The notes: generated by a model not told the origin, from the letters alone. Positions 29,961 to 41,339 are shown, counted from the first letter of the stretch. The stretch is DNA of 64,000 nucleotides from Symbiodinium natans (GCA_905221605.1 CAJNDS010000080.1:95001-159000), one strand, 5' to 3'. Translations and numbers: made by a program.

Positions 29961-31459
29961 CTAGAAGGGGAAATTGACCTGAACAAACTTCACAAACTTC
30001 GCCGCAGGCTTCGCCACAAACTTCGCCAACAAACTACGCCCCAAGCTCCACGGGGGAACTTCGCCCAAGAAACTCATGAATGCGCTATCCCTATACAAAG
30101 TTTCTGGGGCCTCGGAGAAATCTGGACAGCAGTACTTGCTGACATATTCATAAATTACAATCCCCGAGCGGTTATCCCCAGTTGCTTTTGTCCATGCAGT
30201 TCTGGCCCTCAAAAGGCCTAGCTCCTGCATTGGCAGCGTGGGCAGCCATAAGCGAAGGAAAGAATTCTTCGGCTGATGTTTTGAGGCCATACCTGCAAAT
30301 GAACATTTGCCATTCTGTCCAATCCAGCGCTCTTTCCAAGGCTTGCAGCAGCTGGCTTGCACTGCAGAACCTGCCACGCTGCGCCAATGCCAGGGCCTGT
30401 TGCTGCTGCGATGGATGAGCTGCCAGGATGGGATGTCCCGCGACACCTGTGGAAATCAAAGCTTCTCTGATTTTTTTGCCTGCTTCCACCAAGCGGGCTT
30501 CACGCAGGAGGCTGACAAGCCTTAGGGTGAATGGTTTGCACGCCAGTTCGAGCCCAAGAGGAAAATCAGACTCCCTTGACCTTGTCCGGGCTCCATCGAC
30601 CTCCTAACATGGAGAGAAGCTTGCCAGTGCACGGGGGCAAATTTCCATACACAGGAAGTCCATGTCCCAAGATGTGCCCATAGGCACATCAGCAGCCTGG
30701 TTGACATCCAAAGGCCTACGGTGTTTGGCTCTCGGGTCCAGCCATTCACCACCGTTCACCTGTGTTGGAAGCCGCTCACCTGCTGGGGGATCAAAGTCTT
30801 GTTTACCCAATGAAGGTTCCTGTATTCCACCTCTTTGTCCTACCACTTAAACCCGAAAGCTGCAACCACCCTGTATGAAGCCATGCCTGGACTGCTTGTC
30901 CTTCCTACGGCCGCCCTGTCCTGGCGGACCTGCTTCTGTGTTGGTTGCCTTCAGGGTTTAGAGTTTAGGGAAAAGGGTTTAGGGTTTCAGGCTCGAGGCT
31001 TCGGGCTTATGAGCTCCTGCTGCTGCTTGCAGCCTCACGTTCTGCATCTCCGGCTTCACCTTCGGAGTTTGAAGGTCTGTGATTCAGTGACCGGAGTCTT
31101 TCAGGATTTCCAGGGCTGAGAATCTCAAGCTTCGTCTCTTGCAGCAGCGGTTTACTTAACCAACCCTGGCCCGCAGGAAGAACTCCCACAAGAAGGTAGG
31201 GAGAGAGAGAGGGAGAAGAGCCTTCGCCCGGAGCTCCGCCTCTCTCACCACCAGGACCAGGTGGCGAGAGATGTGCTCCTGCAGCTCCACCTGAGACAGG
31301 GAGAAGGGTTCGGGAGGGGTTGCAGGTGAGCTGAGCTGGCGGCCACCTGGCGCAGGGTGAGACCACAGAGCTCTGCCTCCCGCTGTGCTTGTGACAAAGC
31401 CAAAAAGAGTTCGAGAAACCTGGTCATGGCTGCGGCACACATCACGCAAGTAGGGCCTT
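29846..31459 (-). CDS. Unidentified multi-exon gene, alpha-helical protein (span)
   Basis: At least seven minus-strand exons together give about 300 codons. The first five join with fully consistent phases, and exons of 71 and 103 codons are open, which is unlikely by chance. The predicted protein is rich in Leu, Ala, Glu and Arg with many helix-like stretches, for example FLELFLALSQAQREAEL, LLREARLVEAGKKIREAL and QLLQALERALDWTEWQ. A helical-repeat protein (PPR- or OPR-like) is possible, but I do not recognise a family. Neither the first Met nor the stop is identified. The span is almost free of telomere-type arrays, unlike the rest of the window. Confidence 0.62.
30010..30207 (-). CDS. Unknown helical gene, exon f (end uncertain)
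   Basis: The frame beginning ARTAWTKATGDNRSGIVIYE continues through YVSKYCCPDFSEAPETLYRD. The acceptor TTTTGAG|G gives the phase needed by exon e. The 3' end is unclear because the frame runs on into a GCGAAGTTTGTG-type repeat that is probably intronic. Confidence 0.5.
30293..30603 (-). CDS. Unknown helical gene, exon e
   Basis: 103 open codons plus two bases, the longest in this gene, including FTLRLVSLLREARLVEAG and a QQQQ run. The acceptor ATGTTAG|G follows a short pyrimidine tract. The donor CAG|GTATGG is canonical, phase 2. Confidence 0.65.
30625..30839 (-). CDS. Unknown helical gene, exon d
   Basis: 71 open codons, for example GTSWDMDFLCMEICPRAL, after the acceptor GGTAG|G in the expected phase. 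The frame meets a TAG at 30604-30606. Removing a 21-nt GC-AG interval (30604-30624) reconnects the same frame to exon e. The alternative is a nonsense mutation or readthrough. Confidence 0.55.
31092..31115 (-). CDS. Unknown helical gene, microexon c
   Basis: 24 nt encoding LEILKDS between the acceptor ATTCTCAG|C and the donor CCG|GTCACT. The phase agrees on both sides. Short, so tentative. Confidence 0.4.
31161..31290 (-). CDS. Unknown helical gene, exon b
   Basis: 43 codons beginning VELQEHISRHLVLVVREAEL. The acceptor is TGTCTCAG|G and the donor TTG|GTTAAG, phase 1. Strongly amphipathic. Confidence 0.6.
31347..31459 (-). CDS. Unknown helical gene, exon a
   Basis: 37 codons including MTRFLELFLALSQAQREAEL. 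The acceptor TTTCCGAG|A has a pyrimidine tract. The donor is CGCCAG|GTGG, phase 0. The next exon follows after a 56-nt GT-AG intron ending in CCCTGTCTCAG. Confidence 0.6.
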
Positions 31460-31551
31460 CTCGGAAAGGGATAGGGCTTAGGGGCTTATGCAGGGCACTT
31501 GGCTGGCACTCCTACAGGGAAGAAAAGGGGTTAGGGCTGCAGGGCACTCTA

Positions 31552-31735
31552 GCGCGCCGCACCGCGCCGCATCGCCCTCGACAAAAGTTCGGCATCTCCC
31601 CCACACACCCACGCCGCTGCACCGCCGCACCGCACCGCGCCGCACCGCGCCGCCGCACCGCCGCACCGCCGCAGCGCCGCAGCGCCGCAGCGCCGCAGCG
31701 CGCAGCGCCGCCGCGCCGCACGCGCCGCCGCTCTC
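31552..31735. repeat. CGCCGCA-type GC repeat
   Basis: Short CGCCGCACCG / CGCCGCAG units, flanked on both sides by related copies of a CGACAAAAGTTC-type sequence (31574 and 31731). It causes many spurious Arg/Ala-rich frames. Confidence 0.85.
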
Positions 31736-31796
31736 GGCAAAAGTTCCCCATCCCCCCCACACATCGAATTTACACCCTTAACATTGCGTCACGCGG

Positions 31797-31976
31797 CATG
31801 CACAAATGAACGGCATGCACAAATGTACGCGTTTCGCGGCATGCAAAAAGAAACGCGTTTCGCGGCATGCACAAATGAACGCGTTACGCGACATGCACAA
31901 ATGAACGCGTCACGCGACATGCACAAATGAGCGCGTTTCGCGGCATGTGCAAATGAACGCGTCACGTGGCATGCAT
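31797..31976 (+). repeat. Minisatellite with GCATGCACAAATGAACGCG units
   Basis: About seven units of roughly 25-36 bp with CGCG-rich junctions. Confidence 0.85.
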
Positions 31977-31979
31977 GTG

Positions 31980-32076
31980 AACATTTTTGTCGCATCACGA
32001 CGGCATCATGACACATTTTTTGTCGCATCACGACGGCATCATGAAACATTTTTGTCGCATCACGAAGGCATCATGG
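31980..32076 (+). repeat. Minisatellite, TTTTTGTCGCATCACGACGG units
   Basis: Three units of about 33 bp ending in GGCATCATGA. Confidence 0.85.
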
Positions 32077-32820
32077 CTGCAAAAAGAGCGCCTCTCTCTT
32101 AGGCAGAAGCCCCCCAACCCCCCCACAACACAGCTGAGAGGATCGAGGATCTACGTTTGAGGAGTGTCGTTCTAGGAGCTTTCGACGCTAAAATGCATCA
32201 GAGTGCAGTTTCAGGTCTCACAGGAGCATCGCTGCAGCCGATTTTGAGGCCAGAACATTTGCGAGTGAGGAATCGCAACAGGATGCAGTTCTGAGGCTGC
32301 GGAGCTGTGGAGTGAAACAGCTGCGTGAGGAGTGTTGGGACCCTGCACCTGTAAACCGTTTAACCCTAGTATCCCATGCCCTAAAACCTCATACTCCAAA
32401 CCCTACCGTAAGCTCCAAACCCTAAACCGCAAAACCTATACTCTAAACCCCGAATACCCCTTAACCCTAAACCCTTCATCTCGAAAACCTAAACCCCTTA
32501 CTCCCTTTTTTTAATTTGCAGCCAGGGCACCCGTGGTGTATCGGCGGGCCCTGCAAAGGAATCTTCTAGGGTTGAGGGTTGGCGCTACTTTTAGGCTTTT
32601 CGGCTTTAGGGTTTGGGTTCAGATTGTTACCTTCAGGGCTTTGGTTTTGTGTTCTTTTTGAGGTTGTTCAGTAGGGTTCTTGGCTTGCTGAACTTTTCGA
32701 GACCAGCTCGTTCGGGTGACCTGGGTTCGTAGTCTCCTGACCTGCTTCCCAGTCTCACAAGGAAAGCCCGCTTCCTCTTGAAGGCTTAGTTTAGGGTTTG
32801 GCTTAGACCCTAACCCGAAA

Positions 32821-33083
32821 CCCCTTGCCCTAAGCCCTAAGCCCTAAGCCCTAAGCCCTAAGCCCTAAGCCCTAAGCCCTAAGCCCTAAGCCCTAAGCCC
32901 TAAGCCCTAAGCCCTAAGCCCTAAGCCCTAAGCCCTAAGCCCTAAGCCCTAAGCCCTACGCCCTAAGCCCTAAGCCCTAAGCCCTAAGCCCTAAGCCCTA
33001 AGCCCTAAGCCCTAAGCCCTAAGCCCTAAGCCCTAAGCCCTAAGCCCTAAGCCCTAAGCCCTAAGCCCTAAGCCCTAAGCCCT
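32821..33083 (-). repeat. Variant satellite (CCCTAAG)n
   Basis: About 37 nearly perfect units of CCCTAAG, a one-base variant of the telomere unit, with one CCCTACG unit. Confidence 0.96.
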
Positions 33084-34229
33084 AAACCTCAAACCCTTCA
33101 GAGTGTACTTGTTGCTGAATGTCACTTGGTTTCCCTGTATGCTCAAAACATATTCGAGGCATGTCGCCCGCTCTTTGAGCGGCTGTGCAGATACTGCTTT
33201 CGAAAAGCCTTAATTCGAAACCCGAATCCGCAAGTCCTAAACCTTACACCCTATAAAACCAAACCCAAAACCCGAAATCCGAAATTGAACCGAAATCTAT
33301 GAACCGAGTGTCAACACAAGCGCGGTCGTGAACGTCGTAAGGTTTTCAGGTCTCAAACATTTGGAGGTCAAAGGCAGCGTTTAGGGCTTAAAGTTTCGGT
33401 TTAGGGTTTAGGGTTTAGGGTTTAGGGTTTAGGGTTTAGGGTTTAGGGTTTAGGGTTTAGGGTTTAGGGTTTCGGGTTTCGGGTTTAGCGTTCAGAGTTT
33501 CGGTTTGTGGCCCTGACAAGAAAACCCGAAACCCCTGAATCCTCTAGTCAGGTTCTCGGGCGCAAACATGCTCCTCAACAAGGAGCCCTCAACCCCAAGA
33601 CCTAACCCTAAACACTAAACCCTAAACCCTAAACCCTAAACGCTGAACCCTAAACCCTAAACCCTCCCCTGCTTTCGGTGCCTTGCCGCAGTGCTGGCAG
33701 AGCTTTCTGCAGGCGGCGAGGCCTCAAAAAAGGCCGCAACAGGCTATATTAGCCGGCACCGTGTTCGAGCTCAGAACGGCTTGGGTTTGGGGGTGCTAAG
33801 CTCTAGACCCTAAACCTTAAACTCTAGACCCTAAACCCTAAACCCTAAACCCTGAACCCTAAACCCTGAACCCTAAACCCGAAAGAAGTTCAAGGCTCTG
33901 ACTTAGGATCGAACAAGAACTTCGGATCCAAGATTGAAGAACCGAGGGTTTAGGGTTTAGGGTTTAGGGTTTGGGGTTTAGGGTTAGGGTTTGGGGGTTA
34001 AGGGTTCGGGGTTTAGGGTTGAGGGTTTAAGGTTTAAGGTTTACGGTGAAGAACCAAAGGTTTAAGGTCCAGGGTTTGAGGGGTAAAGGTTTGGGGTTTA
34101 GGGCTTAGGGTTTTATGGTTTAGGGTTTGGCGTTCGGGGTTTGAGGCTTGGGGTTTAGGGCACCCACGTTCATGAGAGAACGGCAACTGCAAAATGAACC
34201 AAACCATGTGATGTAAAGGCCTCAATATT

Positions 34230-34283
34230 TATAATAGAGTATAGGAAAAACTATTAGTACTTATTCCGACCCCTGTATTACGT
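34230..34283 (-). repeat. Dispersed AGGGGTCGGAATAAG element
   Basis: Reverse-complement match to 36176-36212 over about 25 bp (AGGGGTCGGAATAAGTACTA...). A likely diverged inverted-repeat element. Confidence 0.55.
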
Positions 34284-35479
34284 TATGGAAGTCTAACAAA
34301 CCCCGGCTGACCTCTGAGACATCCTCCTCTCAGTCATTGCTTGATATCCCCAAAGACCTTAAATCCGGAGCCTGAACAGTAACCCTAAACCCTAAACCCT
34401 AAACCCTCCTGTCAACAGGCGCCCCCAGGACCCGGACAGGGTTTGCCTGCACTTCACTCGCAGGCTCCTTCAGCCAGAACTCCAACTGCTTCACCCTTAA
34501 CCCTAAACCCTAAACCCTTAGCCCTAAACCATAAGCCCTCTCTTAGCACAGGTGCGCATACTCTGAGGTATGTATGTAGTGCTAACAATAGATACAGAGA
34601 CATACATAAACAAGCGAATGAACAATAGCAACAAATTGATAAATAAATAACAGAATATGAGTGTATATATTGTAGATACATATAGCACAGCTGCTTCATG
34701 GTACGAACAACTTGATATACACCCTGCCATGTCGTAGATCAAAGACAGACACACACACACACACCCCAAACCCTAAACCCTAAACCCTCAACCCTAAACA
34801 CACAGAGTCCTGCAGTGTGGCAGGAATTGGCGGAACACGGCCTTCCCAATGGCACCGATTGTGCGAAGCAGGGGTTTTGGGTTAAGGGTTTAGGGGTTAG
34901 GGTTTCGGGTTTAGGGTTTAGGGTTCAGGGTTTGGGGCGAACATCTAGAGGTAAAGACACAACGACCAAGTAGTAGTGTACTCATGGCCCCGAAGCCTAA
35001 ACTTTCCTAAACCCAAAACCCTAAACCCTAAGCCCTAAGCCCTAGGCCCTAAACCCTGATTAAACCCTAAACCCTAAACCCTACACCCTACACCCTAAAC
35101 CCTAAACCCTAAACCCTAAACCCTAAGCCCTAAACCCCCACCTGGTACCTGTTCTACGATATCCCCCGTGAGCTTACAGGGTATATGCATCATAAACCCA
35201 AAACCTTAAACCCTAAACCCTAAACCCTAAACCCTAAACCCGAAACCCTAAACCCTAAACCCTAAACCCTAAACCCTAAACCCTAGTGTTGGGGCAGTTT
35301 CACGAGGACCCCCCTGATCTCCCTGCAACAAGGGGCAACAAGAGCCGGCTGGCAGAGCCAGGGCCCGCCGGCCTCCACTCTGCTCCTCTGCCTCCTCCAC
35401 CTTCTTCCTCGGAGACTATACTTAGATGTAGGGTTTAGGGTTTAGGGTTTAGGGTTTAGGGTTTAGGGTTTAGGGTTCA

Positions 35480-35552
35480 TGGTACTTATTAACTAACCAT
35501 ACTGGGGCACTTAAGGGGGCGATAAGGGGCGGTATAAGTGCAGTCATGAACC
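35480..35552 (+). repeat. Dispersed CATGGTACTTA...GCACTTAAGGGG element
   Basis: A second, inverted copy lies at about 53313-53402; inner inverted blocks GCACTTA and TAAGTGC. Confidence 0.55.
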
Positions 35553-35665
35553 TGCAAGTAAGGTTGAGGGCTTAGACTTGTAAACGGGGGTTTGCGAAAA
35601 TCGGGGCACCGTTATTGGGGGTCCCTTTAAGGGATTCGATTCTATTCGGGATACAAAAGGGGTAT

Positions 35666-35760
35666 CCCTAAACCCTAAACCCTAAACCCTAAACCCTAAA
35701 CCCTAAACCCTAAACCCTAAACCCTAAACCCTAAACCCTAAACCCTAAACCCTAAACCCA
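35666..35760 (-). repeat. Telomere-type array
   Basis: About 13 pure units. Confidence 0.95.
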
Positions 35761-35863
35761 TTTATTGGGGGAACTACCCTTTTGAAAACGAAGATTGGGG
35801 ATCATCCGGACACCGACTCTTGCCCACATGGACCAGCAACCTCTTGGTGTTCAAAAGGTGCTG

Positions 35864-36055
35864 TGTTTAGGGTTTAGGGTTTAGGGTTTAGGGTTCAGGG
35901 TTCAGGGTTTAGGGTTTAGGGTTTAGGGTTTAGGGGTTTAGGGGTTTAGGGTTTAGGGGTTTAGGGGTTTAGGGGTTTAGGGGTTTAGGGGTTTAGGGGT
36001 TTAGGGGTTTAGGGGTTTAGGGGTTTAGGGGTTTAGGGATTAGAGTTTAGGGTTC
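35864..36055 (+). repeat. Telomere-type then octamer array
   Basis: TTTAGGG units change to about 14 TTTAGGGG units. Confidence 0.95.
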
Positions 36056-36062
36056 AGGCGAC

Positions 36063-36136
36063 GTTTGGTCCCTATGGAACTCGGCATCCAGCTCCGTCTT
36101 CAACGCCGACTTCAGCGGCATCGCCTCCTGCGCCAT
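36063..36136 (-). CDS. Candidate N-terminal exon
   Basis: Directly after CTGAGAACAG the minus strand reads MAQEAMPLKSALKTELDAEF then HRDQ, 24 codons beginning with Met, followed by a possible donor AAC|GTCGCC. The opposite strand is also fully open. Not recognised. Confidence 0.35.
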
Positions 36137-36631
36137 CTGTTCTCAGAGAGCCCCGCACCCCTATTTTAAGGAACCTACTGTAGGGGTCGGAATAAGTACT
36201 AATAGTATTCCCTTAGGGTCCCTTTATGCTTATACTAGAATCAGCCCCCCCAAAACCCTGTTCTAATTATTCGGCCCCTATATTTCCTAGGGTTCAGAAG
36301 AAGGATACACCCATCTGTGTGAGAATTCCTTTAAAAAATGGGTTCCCCCTATCAAAAAAGTCCAAATTGTGCCAAGGCACAGACCAGCTATGTGAGATAT
36401 TCAGGGGAAACCCTATCTTGGGAAGTGCTCTTTCAGTTGAAGGCACATCCGTCTAAACCCTAAACCCTGAAACCTGAACCCTAAACCCTAAACCCTACTG
36501 CGAGCTCTGGGGTCCCAAAAGAAGGCGATTATTCGAAACCACAAGGCTAAAATTTTTCTACTTCGGCTCAGAGGCGATGTGAAATATGGGTGAGGGTTGA
36601 GGGTTGAAGGTTTAAGGCTGAGGGTTTAGGG

Positions 36632-36744
36632 CTAGGTTGCCCAGCAACCTAGGATGAAAAAGGGTGCCCTTTTTTGTTTAAAGGGGTTTATAAGGGAACC
36701 GAAACCTACCAAAAAGGGAATAAGGGTACTACTGGGCATCCTAG
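36632..36744 (+). mobile_element. MITE-like element, family CTAGGTTGCCCAG
   Basis: Inverted ends CTAGGTTGCCCAG and CTGGGCATCCTAG; the inner GGGTGCCCTTTTT is shared with other copies. Confidence 0.76.
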
Positions 36745-37925
36745 AGGGCAAACCTTTGCAAGTCAAGCGGAGGTCGAGGATAAAAGTGCGATGTCCCGAA
36801 TGGGACGAAGTCCTCGAGACGAAGGCTTCAGGGAGCCGCTGCTTCGCGAGCGCCCCTACAGCCCTCAACCTGCAGACCCTAAACCCTAAACCCTAAACCC
36901 TAAACCCTAAACCCTAAATCCTAAATCCTACAACCCTGAACCCTACAACCCTAAACCCCTGGAGCCCTTCCGCAATGACTATCTGCAATCAGGGCGCCTT
37001 CACACGACACAAACGTCAACCGAGAAACCTTTTTGCGACCCAAAAAGGCCTCGGGTTTCGGGTTTAGGCTTTAGCTTAGGGTTTGGGATTCAGGATCTAG
37101 GGTGTGGGTTTTAGGGTTTAGGGTTTAGGGCTTAGGGCTTAGGGTTTAGGGTTTGGGGTTTGGGGTTTAGGGTTTAGGGTTTTGCAGCAAACTCCTGTGG
37201 CTTCTGCGGCACTGCAGGCATTGGCGGCGGCGCTTTTGAAACCTCAGTAAACCCTAAACTTAAGATTATGAGGTTTGGGTGCGTGGCGAAGGGCAGAGTC
37301 GCCTCTGAAAGGTGTAGAAGGTTTCAAGGTTTTGGGCTTTTGGGGATTTAGGGGTTCCAAACCCCAAAACCCTAAACCTTGGTTCCTAAACCCCAAAACC
37401 CTAAACCATCACCCAGGCAGAGGCTTTCAAGAAAACGGCTGCCTTCCTAAAGCTTACATCCCGAACCCCCTGACTCCCCAAACCCCGATGCCCTAAATCC
37501 TCAACCCTATTTCCCTAGCTCCCTAATCCCTAACTCCCTAACTCTAAAGCCTAAATCCCTAAACCCTAATTCATTTCCCTAAACCCTAAACCCAGAATCC
37601 CAGAATCCCTAAACCCTACACCCTAAACCCTGCATCCTCCAGTTTGCCTGGGCTTCCTCGCGTGCGGCTTGGGTCCCCTGAGAGGCGCCCGCCGCGCCGG
37701 AGACTTTGCCGGCTTTGCCTTTGCCCTCACCTGCCCGAGGGGTGTTTGGGGAACACTAGGGTTTAGGGTTTAGGGTTTAGGGTTTAGGGTTTAGGGTTTA
37801 GGGTTCCGGGTAGAGGGTTTGGGGTTCAGGGTTTAGGGTTCAGGAGTCAGGGCTTTTCGGGCCTAGGACGGCTTAGGACTCAGGGTCTGGGACTCAGGGC
37901 CACACAGTCCAAACTTGTCAGCGCC

Positions 37926-38775
37926 GCCCGGCCTCCTTCACTGCCTCAGAAGGCTTGCTGCGCACCTCTCTCTGTGAAACACCGCGTTTGGAGGTCTAGA
38001 GATGATTGGGCAGGGTTTCTTGCAGGAAATCATGTTGATGGCCGCTTGGGTTTAGCAACATCAGTACATAAACGGGCAGCTCTACATGTTCAACAAAGTC
38101 TTGTTCATCTCAGTTCCAAAGAAACCAGCATGAACAGTGCTGCTAAGGAAGGCTGATATTGGAGTTTGGGCGAGGGTGGGGGGGGGGGGGCAGGCAACGT
38201 CACCGTCCGGCCTCCTTCACTGCCTCAGAAGGCTTGCTGCACACCTCTCTGTGTGTGGAACACCCCAACTGGAGGTCTAGAGATGATTGGACAGGGTTTC
38301 TTGCACAGTTCAACCACCGGGAAACCATGTTGATGGCTGCTTGGTTTTAGCAACATCAGTACAGATGCTGGGGCATACAAGGGCGGCTCGGCGCGTCGTA
38401 AGGATGGAAACTCAGAATCTAAGGCGCAGGGTTTTAGCACCCCGCTTGTCCCCCGAACCCGATGCAGTATTCGCGGAGAGCGCTATACATCTTCAACAAA
38501 GTCTTGTTCATCTCAGTTCCAACGAAACCAGCATGAACAGTGCTGCTAAGGAAGGCTGATATTTTTAGGCGAGGGGGGTGAGGCAACGTCACCGTCCGGC
38601 CTCCTTCACTGCCTCAGAAGGCTTGCTGCACACCTCTCTGTGTGTGGAACACCCCAACTGGAGGTCTAGGGATGATTGGACAGGGTTTCTTGCACCGTTC
38701 AACCACCAGGAAACCATGTAGATGGCTGCTTGGCTTCAGCAACATCGGTACAGATACCGGGGCACACAAGTGGAG
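37926..38775 (+). repeat. Three-fold tandem duplication of a 230-370 bp unit
   Basis: Copies at 37926-38157, 38191-38560 and 38583-38775 share CGGCCTCCTTCACTGCCTCA, GGTCTAGAGATGATTGG and AACAAAGTCTTGTTCATCTC. Copies 1 and 3 are shortened in different places. A 90-codon plus frame in copy 2 is not kept between copies, so no gene is called. Confidence 0.8.
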
Positions 38776-39637
38776 CTTGAACCCAAAACATGGAGCCCCT
38801 AGACCTGAGTCCCGAAAAACGTCTCTGCAACCTGGAAATTCTCGGCGCCCCCTCAGCCCTAAGCCCGAAGCCCTCAACCCTAAACCCCAAACCCTAAACC
38901 CTAAGTCCTAAACCCGAAATCCTAAACCCTAAACCCTAAACCCTAAACCCCAAACCCTAATTCAGAACCTGCCTTTGGGGGCTCCTCCGACTCGGGCACG
39001 GCCTTGCGGACCGGAACCTTGAAACAAGGGAGGGAGGCCGAGCTGGGGATACTCTGAGGGTTTAGGGTTTAGGGTTTAGGGTTTAGGAAGTTTAGGGTTT
39101 AGGGTTCAGGTTTTAGGGTTTAGGGTTCTGTGGGAATAGTCTGGGGGTGGGCACCGCCGGGATTCTGTGGGGATACTCTGGGGGTTGGGCACTCCAGGGA
39201 CACACTGGGGTGGGACACGGGTGATGGGCGAGGAGTAGACCAGGCGAGGAGAAGAGCTTAGCTAGTTTAACATGCCATGCGATGGGGTGGATCGAACTCT
39301 TGCCTTCCTTCTCTCGGCGCTGGCGATGTTGCACCCGAACCCAAGGTGCGCCCCGCACTCGTCCTACTTCTGGGGGGCGGGGCGCAAGACACCCTAAACC
39401 CTAAACCCTAAACCCTAAACCCTAAACCATTGCGAGAGCGCATCATTCCGGCCGGGAACCCGAAACCCGATAAACCTTGTGCAAACCCTAATGCCCAAGT
39501 AAAAACCCGATAAAACCTTGTGTAAACCCCATAAACCCTACATAAGTACCCTGTAATATTGAAAAACCCTACACAAATACCCTGTAAACCCTGCAGAAAT
39601 ATTCTTATATAACCCTATTATGTAAAACCTAGAATTA

Positions 39638-39730
39638 AACCCTAAACCCTAAACCCTAAACCCTAAACCCTAAACCCTAAACCCTAAACCCTAAACCCTA
39701 AACCCTAAACCCTAAACCCTAAACCCTAAA
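39638..39730 (-). repeat. Telomere-type array
   Basis: About 13 pure units. Confidence 0.95.
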
Positions 39731-40264
39731 GAATCCGGAGTGGAGTTTGAGCAAACGAATTTGCTCAGGAACCGGCCTGCTGCTGCAGCGACCTGCTGGG
39801 GGTTCAGGGTTTGGGAGGGTTAGGTTTTAAGGTTTAGGGTTTAGGGTTTAGGGTTTAGGGTTTAGGGTTGAGGGTTTAGGGTTAGGGTTTGGGGTTTTGG
39901 GTTTAGGGTTTAGGGTTCTACCTGTCTCAAGTAGACAGACATCTGCTGTCTCCCACAGCCCGAAAAGGCTTCTGAACCGCGTGCCTCAGCTTCGTCACTC
40001 TTCTTTGGCAGCTTTTCTGGAACTCCTCGCGAGATGAGCGGCTGGGTTTAGGGTTTAGGGTTTAGTTCTAGGGTCTAGGGTTTAGGGTTGGGGGTGCTTT
40101 CACCTATGCACCTAGTTGCGTTGGAACGCTGGACTGAAGGCTCTTCTGGGGAACCTGCTACTAAGTCGCCACACCCTAACACCCCAAAACCGAAACCCTA
40201 AACCCTAGCGTTCCTCTCAAAACATGCATGCATATGTTACGTCCACCCAATGCTTTCCAATTAC

Positions 40265-40364
40265 TGCAGGAGGTGGCGCTGCGCTCTTGATCGGGGGAAA
40301 CTAGCACGCTGTAACCACGTCCATCGGCATTCAAGATCAAAAAAGCGCTGTCTATATGCGGCAG
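40265..40364 (-). CDS. Candidate exon of unknown function
   Basis: 33 open codons (LPHIDSAFLILNADGRGYSV then LVSPDQERSATSC) lie between the acceptor GTTTGAAG|C and a GCA|GTAATT donor. The mix of hydrophobic strands and polar turns is protein-like. The island has no telomere repeat. Confidence 0.48.
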
Positions 40365-40431
40365 CTTCAAACGCAGGCACGGTTTTTGCCTAAGCTGGGC
40401 TCTTGCTATATCACGAATGGGTACCCTTTGA

Positions 40432-40528
40432 GACGTTCCCCCGTCTACTAACAGTCCTGAATATGAATTCTAGTACCCCCGATTATAAAATTCCTACTAA
40501 GGACTGTTAGTATAAGGGGGAATATCCC
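40432..40528 (+). mobile_element. MITE-like element, family ACTAACAGTCC
   Basis: Full-length copy with inverted ends of the ACTAACAGTCCT type. Confidence 0.74.
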
Positions 40529-40579
40529 AAGGTAGCCTTGTTGAAGCAATTAGCTCACTTTAAGTTCCTTCACAAGAGC

Positions 40580-40622
40580 CAGAACCCCAAAACCCAAAAC
40601 CCAAAACCCAAAACCCAAAACC

Positions 40623-40696
<74 letters not shown>

Positions 40697-40706
40697 ACCC
40701 TAAACC
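40580..40706 (-). repeat. Variant satellite: CCCAAAA then CCCTCAA
   Basis: About five CCCAAAA units are followed by about eleven CCCTCAA units. Confidence 0.94.
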
Positions 40707-41229
40707 CAGCCCCCGAAGAAACTACGTAATAGCAGGGAGGCACCCTGCTGCATGCTCAACTGCTAAACCCTCAAGAATTTAGGGTTTAGGGTTAGGGTTT
40801 TGGGTTTAGGGTTTAGGGTTTAGAGTTGAGGGTTTAGGGTTTAGAGTTGAGGGTTTGGGTCTAGGGTTTAAGGTGTGGGACTAGGGCTAAACCCTAAACC
40901 CCAAGACAACGGCACACGCAATGAATAGGTAGAAGAAGGCCCACCGAATAAGCAAAGCAAGGAGAGCAACCCAACTCCCTCCTTCAGGCGGCGGGCACCT
41001 GACTTCTGCCGGAAGTGACCGGATGAGGGCTTTGGATTTGGGAAGATTTAAGGTTTAGGATTGAGGAAGATTAGGGGTCAGGGTTTAGGGGGATGATGTG
41101 GGGTTCAGGATGATTTAGAGCTCAGCGTGTCGGGATTATGATTTAGGATGATTTCGGGTTCAGGGTTAAGGGTTTGGAGGGGTTGTCTATCCTTGAGGAC
41201 AAATTGACAAACGCAAACATGTTACTGAC

Positions 41230-41304
41230 TTGACTTGACTCGGGCATTCGGGCCATCGATGTCCGGAGGAAGGCTTTCGCTCCAACATGTTTTGACTGCT
41301 TGAC
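41230..41304 (-). CDS. Candidate exon of unknown function
   Basis: After the acceptor AATTTTGGCAG|G, the frame VKQSKHVGAKAFLRTSMARM then PESSQ is open. I ended it at CAA|GTCAGT, but it stays open for about 25 more codons, so the 3' end is a guess. Confidence 0.42.
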
Positions 41305-41339
41305 CTGCCAAAATTCGCGATTCCGTGCGCTTAAAGCCC

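Larger units (their letters stand above)
32090..36060. other. Array-rich stretch without an assigned gene
   Basis: Holds the CCCTAAG satellite (32821-33083) and many telomere-type arrays, a short AC microsatellite at 34747, and an AT-rich island at 34.55-34.70 kb. No exon could be supported. Confidence 0.6.

Noticed and set aside
31478-31781. Several Arg/Ala-rich frames on both strands
   Set aside because: They arise from the CGCCGCA repeat; overlapping frames are all open because the repeat lacks stops.
32821-33083. CRISPR-like array
   Set aside because: Units are 7 bp with no spacers; it is a simple satellite.
38287-38559. 90-codon frame in the tandem duplication
   Set aside because: The frame is not preserved between the three copies.
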